Shown: in pieces, positions 52,581-59,988 of the stretch
How the letters are laid out: each line of letters starts with the position of its first letter
Numbering within the stretch: the first letter of the stretch is position 1
Assembly: GCF_009469695.1 (NCBI RefSeq)
Contig: NZ_SSSR01000009.1
Coordinates: 1-64,000, forward strand
Source of the DNA: Propionivibrio limicola
Lineage (GTDB): Bacteria > Pseudomonadota > Gammaproteobacteria > Burkholderiales > Rhodocyclaceae
Direction of reading: 5' to 3'
Length of the DNA stretch: 64,000 bases
The notes under the pieces: generated by a model
The model's input: the letters and a program-made list of their open reading frames with translations, nothing else
What the model was told of the DNA's origin: nothing
Database searches by the model: none
Translations under genes and position numbers: made by a program

Positions 52581-52997
52581 TTAGGCGACCACCCAATCCG
52601 CATCCGGAGCGAAGCGGCCCTTGTGGCGGTCGAGGTTGGCGCGGGCGGTTTCGGTGAAGCGGATGGCGTCGGCGCGCTGGCCGCTGTCATTGGTGGTGTA
52701 GTAGCGGTTTTCCGTGGCCGAGTAGAGCAGGTATTCCTTGGCGGCGACTGGCGGCCGTGCGTCCTCGTCCAACGCGTCTTCGGTCTTGAGGTAGATGGAT
52801 TTGGCTTGCGCGATCGCGGTGGCGACTTCCTCTTCCGGGGTGTTGGCGCCGAACGTGCTGACTTGCAGCCAGCCGGCCTTGGCGTCTTCCTCGGTGTAGG
52901 CGGCGTGAAAGCGGTATCTTTCGCTTGCTCCGATAACGTTGCGGCGGACTTCTCCGGTCCGGGTGTTCAGGACGATTTCAATTTCGCTCTGCGTCAT
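52581..52997 (-). CDS. Conserved-looking hypothetical protein, 138 aa
   Basis: This soluble protein begins MTQSEIEIVLNTRTGEVRRN and contains an acidic Ala/Glu-rich middle and a KEYLLYSATENRYYTTNDSG segment near residue 85. No transmembrane region or known catalytic motif is visible. The ATG at 52997 is chosen because the upstream codons give a basic, low-complexity tail without homology. It stands alone between ccdAB and an SDR gene. No function is proposed. Confidence 0.6.
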   Translation of the reverse strand: MTQSEIEIVLNTRTGEVRRNVIGASERYRFHAAYTEEDAKAGWLQVSTFGANTPEEEVATAIAQAKSIYLKTEDALDEDARPPVAAKEYLLYSATENRYYTTNDSGQRADAIRFTETARANLDRHKGRFAPDADWVVA

Positions 52998-53193
52998 GGC
53001 GCGTCGGCTCCGTGGGTGATGAGGGCGCAATAATAACCGACTGTTTGTCCCCTGCTACCTTGGGCAAGGCTGTCGACAATCCGTGGATAACTATCGTAAG
53101 CGGCTGGTGGGAAACGGTTTTTTCTTGCTGCTTAAATAATGGGCAGCCGGCCGTTGCCCGCGCGAGCGCGGGCTGGTTGCGGGATGTTCCAGA

Positions 53194-53955
53194 TTATGGG
53201 TAATCCTGCCGGGTTGGCCGGATGAGGATGTCGCAAAGATGTACATGCGGCGGCTGGCTGACGGCGTAGTGAATGGCGTTCGCCACATCGTCCCCGACCA
53301 GCAACGGGCCGAATTTCTCGTCGAACCCCTGCAGCAGCGATTCGCTGTAGCCGGCGACGGCCTGAAAGCCGGTGACGACGACGGCCGGTTCAATCAGCGT
53401 GACGCGCACGCCCTTCGGCCCGATTTCGCGGCGCAGTCCTTCGGTCAGCGCGGCGACGGCGAATTTGGTCGATCCGTAGGCGGCGCTGAATGGGGAAACG
53501 TGGCGTCCGGCCACCGAGCCGATGACGACGATATCGGCCGCGGTTTTCGGGAAACTGGTTTGCTGTGTTTCGGCCATGAGCCGGCCGGCTTTCTGCATCA
53601 AGGCGAGCGCGCCGGCGACGTTCGTGCGCAGCACTTCCTCGAATTGGGCCAGATCCGAAGTGGTCACGGAGCCGCCGAGGCCGCGCCCGGCATTGACGAT
53701 GACGATGTCGGCCGGGCGCCCGAAATGCGCCTGCGCCGTCGCGAACAGCTGGTCGATCACGGACACGTCGGCCGCATCGCCGGCGACGCCGCGGAACGAA
53801 GCGCCGAATTCCTTCTCCTGCGCGGCCAGTGCGTCGGCGCGGCGGGCGTTGCCGACGACGCCGAAGCCGGACGAAATGAATTTGCGGGTGATGGCTTCAC
53901 CGATGCCGGAGGTCGATCCGGTAACGATGGCGATACGCGGGTACGGTGTGCTCAC
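53194..53955 (-). CDS. Classical short-chain dehydrogenase/reductase, 253 aa
   Basis: The cofactor loop IVTGSTSGIGEAITRKF (TGxxxGxG), VNAGRG, the catalytic Ser in VIGSVAGRHVS and AYGSTKFAVAAL (YxxxK) are intact. GNARR after the second strand suggests NADP. The substrate is unknown. It is monocistronic; a small hairpin (53156-53173) downstream may assist termination. Confidence 0.87.
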   Translation of the reverse strand: MSTPYPRIAIVTGSTSGIGEAITRKFISSGFGVVGNARRADALAAQEKEFGASFRGVAGDAADVSVIDQLFATAQAHFGRPADIVIVNAGRGLGGSVTTSDLAQFEEVLRTNVAGALALMQKAGRLMAETQQTSFPKTAADIVVIGSVAGRHVSPFSAAYGSTKFAVAALTEGLRREIGPKGVRVTLIEPAVVVTGFQAVAGYSESLLQGFDEKFGPLLVGDDVANAIHYAVSQPPHVHLCDILIRPTRQDYP

Positions 53956-54112
53956 TGTGCGTCTCCTTGGCTGTGTTTGTCGTGTTGGGCAGGTCTCAAG
54001 CGTTTCTGATCATAGTAAAAAACGTCCGATTCTGTGCGGCAATTCCCGCATGAAAGCCGGCGATGGCGTTATTTGGCACAATGCCGCCTCTGTTTCCTGA
54101 TCAAAGAATCCC

Positions 54113-54409
54113 ATGAAAATTCACCAGTTAGCGCTCGGCGCCCGTTTTGAGTACGAAGGCGAGGAATACGTGAAAACCGGCCCCTTGCTCGGATCGGGCA
54201 AGCGCGGGCAGCGCCTCATCCCGCGCTATGCCGTGTTGAAGCCGCTCGACGGAGTGCCCCCGCAGGAGGCGCCCCGCGATGCTGTTGCAAAAACGGATGT
54301 CGTGCGCGCCTTCGAGGTGTTCTGTGAGGAATGCCGGGAATTGGTGCCCGAGGACCGGCAAGCGGCGCTCGAAGCCGGGCGCGAACGCTTTCTGAAGGCG
54401 CTCGGCTGA
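54113..54409 (+). CDS. Small hypothetical protein, 98 aa
   Basis: This 98-residue charged protein starts MKIHQLALGARFEYEGEEYV and has a KRGQRLIPRYAVLKPLDG segment suggesting a small beta-barrel, followed by a Glu-rich helical tail that includes VFCEECREL. Similar short proteins occur in related genomes as far as I recall, but I know of no function. It is convergent with the VWA gene, 13 bases away. Confidence 0.6.
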   Translation: MKIHQLALGARFEYEGEEYVKTGPLLGSGKRGQRLIPRYAVLKPLDGVPPQEAPRDAVAKTDVVRAFEVFCEECRELVPEDRQAALEAGRERFLKALG

Positions 54410-54422
54410 AATAGAAATTCGG

Positions 54423-55631
54423 CTACGGCGCTGACGGGGTGACAAGGTTTGAGCTGGAACCCTGCCGGCTCAGCAGCCGCATGCCGCGCTCCAGCCCTTC
54501 GAGGGTCAGCGGGAACATGCGGCCGCCCATCAGGTCGCGGATGATCATCACCGATTTGCGGTATTGCCAGGAGGATTCCGCGAGCGGGTTGAGCCAGATG
54601 GAATGCGGCCAGGTGTCGGTGAGGCGGCGCAGCCAGGTGGCGCCGGATTCCTCGTTGTCGTCCTCGATGGCGCCGCCGGGGTTGAGGATTTCGTACGTGC
54701 CCATCATCGCATCGCCGAGGAAAATCACCTTGTAGTCGCTGCCGTAGCGGTGCAGCAGGTCGAGCGTCGGCACGCTGTCGCGGTCGGCGCGCTCGTTGTC
54801 CTTCCACAGCGTGTCATAGACGCAGTTGTGGAAGTAGAAATGCTCGAAGTGCTTGAATTCGCTGCGGCAGGCCGAGAACAGCTCCTCGCAGGCGCGGATG
54901 TGGTCGTCCATCGAGCCGCCAACGTCGATCAGGAGCAGCACCTTGACCGCGTTGTGGCGCTCCGGCCGCAGGCGCAGATCGAGGTGGCCGGCGTTGCGCG
55001 CCGTGCCGGCGATGGTGCCTTCCAGATCGAGTTCGCTGGCCGCGCCCTGGCGGGCGAATTTGCGCAGGCGGCGGAGCGCGACCTGAATGTTGCGCGTGCC
55101 GAGTTCGACGCTGTCGTCGAGGTTGCGATATTCGCGTTTCGCCCACACCTTGAGGGCGGCGCGGTGCTCGCTTTTTCCTTCGAAACGCATGCCTTCCGGA
55201 TGCGTGCCGCTGTGTCCGAACGGCGAGCTGCCGGCGGGGCCGACCCAGGTGTCGCCGCGTTCGTGCCGGGCATCCTGTTCGGCGAGCGTGCGTTTGAGCT
55301 GTTCGGTCAGCGCGTCGAGACCGAGTTTTTCGAGCTTGTTGCGCTCTTCGTCGGTGAGGTGCTTCTTGATGGCCGCGCGCAGCCAGTCTTTGGCGATTTC
55401 GTTTTCCGGGCTGAACAGGGCATCGACTTCACTGAAATACTCGCCGAACGCCCGGTCGAAGCGGTCGTAGTACTTCTCGTCCTTGATCAGCGTGGCGCGG
55501 GCAAGGAGATAAAAGTCGTCGAGATCGAAGGCGACGACATGCCGCTGCAGCGCTTCGAGCAGCACCAGAAACTCCCTGGTCGATACCGGGAGCTGCCGTT
55601 GCTTCAGATGCAGGAAGAAGGCGATCAGCAT
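54423..55631 (-). CDS. VWA-domain (CoxE-like) protein, 402 aa
   Basis: The C-terminal 200 residues form a von Willebrand A domain with the metal-ion-dependent adhesion motif LLIDVGGSMDDH (DxGxS) and a later GDAMMG segment. The N-terminal half is helical and charged. Proteins of this type pair with MoxR ATPases as metal-insertion or complex-remodelling chaperones, and a MoxR gene lies 10 bases upstream. The client enzyme is not evident nearby. Confidence 0.87.
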   Translation of the reverse strand: MLIAFFLHLKQRQLPVSTREFLVLLEALQRHVVAFDLDDFYLLARATLIKDEKYYDRFDRAFGEYFSEVDALFSPENEIAKDWLRAAIKKHLTDEERNKLEKLGLDALTEQLKRTLAEQDARHERGDTWVGPAGSSPFGHSGTHPEGMRFEGKSEHRAALKVWAKREYRNLDDSVELGTRNIQVALRRLRKFARQGAASELDLEGTIAGTARNAGHLDLRLRPERHNAVKVLLLIDVGGSMDDHIRACEELFSACRSEFKHFEHFYFHNCVYDTLWKDNERADRDSVPTLDLLHRYGSDYKVIFLGDAMMGTYEILNPGGAIEDDNEESGATWLRRLTDTWPHSIWLNPLAESSWQYRKSVMIIRDLMGGRMFPLTLEGLERGMRLLSRQGSSSNLVTPSAP

Positions 55632-55641
55632 GCGCGATCGG

Positions 55642-56484
55642 TCAGCGGCTTTGCGCGGGCTTGTAGGCCAACCGCTCGAAGAGGTGCACGTCCTGTTCGT
55701 TCTTCAGCAGCGCGCCGTGCAGCGGCGGCAGCGAGATTTTGCGGTCCTTGCTGCGCAACGCTTCCGGCGGGATGTCTTCGGCGAGCAGCAGCTTGAGCCA
55801 GTCGAGCAGTTCCGACGTCGAAGGGCGCTTCTTCAGGCCGGGCACATCGCGCACGTCGAAGAACACATCGAGCGCCTCGGCAAGCAACGTTTTCTTGAGG
55901 TCCGGGAAATGCACGTCGACGATTTGGCGCATCGTTTCGTGGTCCGGAAACTTGATGTAGTGAAAGAAGCAGCGGCGCAGGAAGGCTTCCGGCAGGTCCT
56001 TCTCGCTGTTCGAGGTGATGATCAGAATCGGCCGGTGCCTGGCCTTGACCAACTGGCGCGTCTCGTAGACGTAAAACTCCATGCGGTCGAGTTCGCGCAG
56101 CAGGTCGTTGGGGAATTCGATGTCAGCCTTGTCTATCTCGTCAATCAAGACGACCGATGGCGTTTCGCAGGCGAAAGCTTCCCACAGCACGCCCTTGACG
56201 ATGTAGTTGCCGATGTCGGCGACCTTGGCGTCGCCGAGCTGCGAGTCGCGCAGACGGGAAACGGCGTCGTATTCGTAGAGTCCCTGCTGGGCCTTGGTCG
56301 TCGATTTGATGTGCCACTGGAACAGCGGCAGACCGAGCGCTGCCGCCACTTCCTCGGCCAGCTTCGTTTTCCCGGTCCCCGGCTCGCCCTTGATCAGCAA
56401 CGGGCGCTGCAGGGTGATGGCGGCGTTGACCGCAAGCGTCAGGTCGCGCGTCGCGACGTAGTGTTCAGAACCGTTGAAACGCAT
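55642..56484 (-). CDS. MoxR-family AAA+ ATPase, 280 aa
   Basis: Walker A LLIKGEPGTGKTKLAEEVA, Walker B SVVLIDEIDKAD, sensor-1 ILIITSNSEKDLPEAFLRRC and the C-terminal lid are present. MoxR proteins work with VWA proteins to remodel or metallate client complexes. The ATG at 56484 is chosen; another lies five codons upstream. The pair with the VWA gene forms one transcript. Confidence 0.9.
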   Translation of the reverse strand: MRFNGSEHYVATRDLTLAVNAAITLQRPLLIKGEPGTGKTKLAEEVAAALGLPLFQWHIKSTTKAQQGLYEYDAVSRLRDSQLGDAKVADIGNYIVKGVLWEAFACETPSVVLIDEIDKADIEFPNDLLRELDRMEFYVYETRQLVKARHRPILIITSNSEKDLPEAFLRRCFFHYIKFPDHETMRQIVDVHFPDLKKTLLAEALDVFFDVRDVPGLKKRPSTSELLDWLKLLLAEDIPPEALRSKDRKISLPPLHGALLKNEQDVHLFERLAYKPAQSR

Positions 56485-56592
56485 GGCAATCCTTTCCAAG
56501 AGTCGGGCGATTATAGCCAGCCGGTGCCGAGGCGGCCTTCGTATGGGATCGGAACGAATCTGTAAAAAAACAGATTTTCCTTTTTGTGTTTA

Positions 56593-56650
56593 TTTACAGA
56601 ATATTTTATGTAAAAGTAAGATACAGTCGTTAGGCTGTTAATCGCGATTA
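56593..56650 (+). promoter_or_regulatory. hipBA-2 promoter and operator palindromes
   Basis: TTTACA (56593-56598), 18 bases and TAAGAT (56617-56622) are a plausible promoter in an A/T-rich stretch. TTTAC and GTAAA (56593-56597 and 56610-56614) are inversely repeated, and a perfect palindrome TAATCGCGATTA lies at 56639-56650, 46 bases before the hipB-2 start: candidate HipB binding sites. Confidence 0.55.
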
Positions 56651-56695
56651 CAGTCTTTGACTTGTATCGTTGCCGATCAAGGAACGGAGGTCGCC

Positions 56696-57022
56696 GTGAG
56701 TTATCCCATCAAAACGCTCAGTCAGCTCCCGCTGATCCTGAAAGGATTCCGCAAGGAAAAAGGCCTGACCCAGGCCGCCATGGGCGAGAAGCTCGGGATC
56801 ACCCAGCAAAGCTACGCCTCCTTTGAAGCCAACCCGGCGGCGGCGACGTTTGAAAGGCTGTTCACGGTGCTGCGCCTGTTGGGCGTTGAAATTGTGCTGG
56901 AGCAGGAGCCTTCCTCTTCCGTTTCCGGCACCGTGGCGTCGGCGAATCTGACGGTCAGGGAGCCGGAGAGCCTCCGGGCCAGCGAGATCATCGCGCCGGC
57001 AAGAAAGAAAGAGAGCTGGTAA
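56696..57022 (+). CDS. hipB: HipB-like antitoxin and repressor (second module), 108 aa
   Basis: A Cro/C1 helix-turn-helix domain (PLILKGFRKEKGLTQAAMGE, then KLGITQQSYASFEANPAAAT; residues 10-65) is followed by an extended tail of about 40 residues (SSSVSGTVASANLTVREPES) longer than in the first module. The GTG at 56696 has a perfect GGAGG site at the right distance. It represses the operon and inhibits HipA. Two bases separate it from hipA-2. Confidence 0.82.
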   Translation: MSYPIKTLSQLPLILKGFRKEKGLTQAAMGEKLGITQQSYASFEANPAAATFERLFTVLRLLGVEIVLEQEPSSSVSGTVASANLTVREPESLRASEIIAPARKKESW

Positions 57023-57024
57023 CC

Positions 57025-58359
57025 ATGGGCCGTCGCGCCGGCAATCAACGGCTGAACATCTGGATGAACGGCATCCCCGTCGGTTATTGGGAGTCTTCCC
57101 GGCAAGGCGAGCGGTTGCGCTATTTCGATGGCTGGCTTGCGGACGAGCAATCGCGGCCTTTGTCCTTGTCGCTGCCTTTTCTGGCGGGCAATCCGGCGTA
57201 TCAGGGGGCGATCGTCACGGACTTTTTTGACAACCTTCTGCCCGACAGCGAGGCCATTCGGCGGCGGCTGGCGCAACGCCATCAGGCCGGCGGAACGGAT
57301 GCCTTCCGTCTGCTGGCGAAGTTGGGACGCGACTGCGTCGGCGCCCTGCAACTCCTTGCCGAAGGCGAGGTGCCATCGGACATCTATGAGATCAACGGCG
57401 AAGCGCTGGACGGCGCCGGTGTGGCGCAATGTCTCCGTAACGCCACGTCGTCTCAAACTTTGGGGCGGCATGATCACGAAGAGGATCTGCGCCTCTCGAT
57501 TGCGGGCGCGCAGGAAAAAACGGCTTTATTGCGCCATCGCGGACAGTGGCTTCTCCCCCGTGGCAGTACGCCGACAACGCATATCTTCAAATTGCCGATG
57601 GGGCTGGTTGGGCATATGCAGGCCGACATGCGTACGTCGGTGGAAAACGAGTGGTTGTGCTCAAAACTCATGGAGGCTTACGGAATCCCGGTCGCGCACT
57701 GCGATATCGCGCAGTTTGAGGACCAGAAGGCGCTGGTCGTGGAACGATTTGATCGCCGGCTGGCAAGTGACGGAAGCTGGATTATCCGCTTGCCCCAGGA
57801 AGACATGTGTCAGGCAACGGGTACGTCACCCCTGTTCAAATATCAGGCCGATGGTGGGCCGGGCATTTCCCGGATCATGGGCATCCTGCTCGGCTCGGAC
57901 AACGCTGGGCAGGATCGGAAGATCTTCTTCAAAACCCAGATCATCTTCTGGGTTTTGGCAGCGACCGATGGCCACGGCAAGAATTTCAGCATCGCCCATC
58001 TTCCCGGTGGCCGGTATCAGGCAACGCCGATTTATGACGTGCTGTCTGCCCATCCCGTTATCGGGAAAGGGGCAAACCAGATTTCACCCCACAAGGCCAA
58101 ACTCGCCATGGCCGTGCGTGGCAGCGCCAATTACTACCTGATCGAGCAAATCGAGCGCCGACACTGGATCGCGCAGGCGCAGCAAGTCGGGCTGGGGGCG
58201 GCCGCGGGTGAAGCGCTGATCGAGGAAGTGATCGGGCTGACCGAAGCGGTGATCGAACAGGTGAGCAAGCGGCTGCCGGATGATTTTCCGCTGGACATCG
58301 CCGATGCCATCTTCAGTGGCATGCGTCGACAGTCGGCCAGACTTGCCGTCGGCCGCTAA
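57025..58359 (+). CDS. hipA: HipA serine/threonine kinase toxin (second module), 444 aa
   Basis: Motifs are complete: RLSIAGAQEKTALL, THIFKLPMG, VVERFDR, RLPQEDMCQATG, the catalytic ATDGHGKNFSIAH and the metal-binding TPIYDVLSAH. Sequence differs widely from the hipA at 4746, so the modules are independent acquisitions rather than a duplication. The kinase should cause growth arrest unless bound by its HipB. It ends 6 bases before the convergent nudC. Confidence 0.88.
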   Translation: MGRRAGNQRLNIWMNGIPVGYWESSRQGERLRYFDGWLADEQSRPLSLSLPFLAGNPAYQGAIVTDFFDNLLPDSEAIRRRLAQRHQAGGTDAFRLLAKLGRDCVGALQLLAEGEVPSDIYEINGEALDGAGVAQCLRNATSSQTLGRHDHEEDLRLSIAGAQEKTALLRHRGQWLLPRGSTPTTHIFKLPMGLVGHMQADMRTSVENEWLCSKLMEAYGIPVAHCDIAQFEDQKALVVERFDRRLASDGSWIIRLPQEDMCQATGTSPLFKYQADGGPGISRIMGILLGSDNAGQDRKIFFKTQIIFWVLAATDGHGKNFSIAHLPGGRYQATPIYDVLSAHPVIGKGANQISPHKAKLAMAVRGSANYYLIEQIERRHWIAQAQQVGLGAAAGEALIEEVIGLTEAVIEQVSKRLPDDFPLDIADAIFSGMRRQSARLAVGR

Positions 58360-58365
58360 TTCTCG

Positions 58366-59154
58366 CTAGTTTTCACTCTCCGGCTTTGCCGAACGACAGG
58401 CCGCCTCAATCAGGCGCCGCGCCAGGCTGACGCGATCCGGCAGCGGCGGTAGCGCGTCGCGCCTGAACCAGCCCGCGGCTTCGATTTCACCGGGATCGGG
58501 CGTCAGTTCGCCGCCGGCGTAATCGGCGAAGAAGGCGACCATCAACGAATCGGGAAACGGCCACGGCTGGCTTTTGAAGTAGCGGAGGTTGCAGATGTCG
58601 ACGCCGACTTCTTCGCGTACCTCGCGAACGACGCATTCTTCCAGCGTCTCTCCCGCCTCGACGAAACCGGCGATGGCGCTGAACATGCCGGGCCGGAAAT
58701 GCCGGCTGCGCGCCAGTAAAAATTCGTCGCCGCGCTGGATCAGCACCATGATGGCGGGCGAAATCCGCGGGTAGACCAACAGTCCGCAAGATGGACAGCC
58801 CATGGCGAATTCGCCTTCCTGTTGCGTGGTCGGCGTGCCGCAGCGTCCACAGAAGCGATGGTTGCGTTGCCAGTCGAGCAACTGGCTGGCCCGTCCGGCG
58901 AGCAGAAAGGCTTCCTCGCCCGCCAGTTCGTAAAGCGAACGCAGCGGTACGGGCTCATCGGCGACGCACTCCGGCAGTTTTTCGATATCCGCCGCGTAGC
59001 AGGGCAATCCCCGCCATTGTCCAATCAACAGGGACGCTTCTGGAGTGCCGATGTTTGAGGCGGTGCCTCGCGGGAAAATTCCACCCTGCGTCGATTGACT
59101 GGTGGCAAAACACTGGTTTTCCAGCCGGAGAAGCCAATAGCCGAACGTATCCAT
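58366..59154 (-). CDS. nudC: NAD(H) pyrophosphatase / RNA deNADding enzyme, 262 aa
   Basis: NudC hydrolyses NAD(H) and removes NAD caps from RNA. The zinc site (CGRCGTPT then CPSCG) is followed by the Nudix box, GFVEAGETLEECVVREVREE. Length and domain order are normal. The ATG at 59154 starts MDTFGYWLLRLENQ; codons farther upstream lack homology. It is divergent from the FixJ-like regulator across 201 bases. Confidence 0.93.
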   Translation of the reverse strand: MDTFGYWLLRLENQCFATSQSTQGGIFPRGTASNIGTPEASLLIGQWRGLPCYAADIEKLPECVADEPVPLRSLYELAGEEAFLLAGRASQLLDWQRNHRFCGRCGTPTTQQEGEFAMGCPSCGLLVYPRISPAIMVLIQRGDEFLLARSRHFRPGMFSAIAGFVEAGETLEECVVREVREEVGVDICNLRYFKSQPWPFPDSLMVAFFADYAGGELTPDPGEIEAAGWFRRDALPPLPDRVSLARRLIEAACRSAKPESEN

Positions 59155-59355
59155 GAAATATCCGGTAGTGATTTGTGGCGTTTGGGGGGGATTCGTCGGG
59201 CCGAGAATGCTCCATTCGATTGACACAAGCAAATCCGCTCACAAAAATGCGCGTTGTTCCGCGAGAAACATTTTTTCCGTCAATGATATCTATAAGTCAT
59301 GCGTCGTCTTGGCGGGTGAGAATATCCAGCTTGGCGTTTAGAATCGGCCCCAACC

Positions 59356-59961
59356 ATGAACAACAAAGAATCGTCGAGAACCGTTTATGTCGTGGATGAT
59401 GACCCCACGATGCGCAAATTGCTGAAAGTGATGGTGGCGACCATCGGTATCGATGCCCAGACTTTCGGTTTGGCGCGCGAATTTCTTTCCGCCTACCGGC
59501 CAATGCCGTGCGAGTGCCTGCTGTGCGATATCCGCATGCCGGAAATCGACGGCATGGAACTGCAGAGGCTGTTGGCGACGATGAACGCGACGCTGCCGAT
59601 CATCTTCCTCACCGGCTTCGCCGAAGTGCAGATGGCGGTGGAGGCGATGAAGCTCGGCGCGTTCGATTTCATTGAAAAGCCGTTCAGCGCGCAGGCGTTG
59701 CTGGGCAAGATCCAGTCAGCGCTGGAGGCGAGCCGGGTGCTCCATGCCGAGCGGCTGAAGAACGAGGCGGTCAATGCCAGAAAGGAGCTGCTCACGCCGC
59801 GTGAGCGCAGTGTGGTCGAGCAGGTCGTCGACGGCAAGTCGAGCCGGGAAATATCGGAGCTGCTCGGCCTCAGTGTCCGGACCGTCGAAAATCACCGGAC
59901 GCGGATCATGGAAAAGCTGCATGTCGATTCGACGGTGGATCTGATCAAACTGTTCCTGTAG
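59356..59961 (+). CDS. FixJ-family response regulator, 201 aa
   Basis: The receiver domain (YVVDDDPTMRKLLKVMVATI, phospho-acceptor Asp in LLCDIRMPEIDG, KPFSAQALL) is followed by a LuxR-type HTH (LTPRERSVVEQVVDGKSSRE, then ISELLGLSVRTVENHRTRIM). It is transcribed toward the hybrid kinase gene, ending 27 bases from it in convergent orientation, so the two may form a signalling pair. The target genes are unknown. Confidence 0.9.
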   Translation: MNNKESSRTVYVVDDDPTMRKLLKVMVATIGIDAQTFGLAREFLSAYRPMPCECLLCDIRMPEIDGMELQRLLATMNATLPIIFLTGFAEVQMAVEAMKLGAFDFIEKPFSAQALLGKIQSALEASRVLHAERLKNEAVNARKELLTPRERSVVEQVVDGKSSREISELLGLSVRTVENHRTRIMEKLHVDSTVDLIKLFL

Positions 59962-59988
59962 CGCTTTCCGCGGTGGGGCGCTTCGTAT

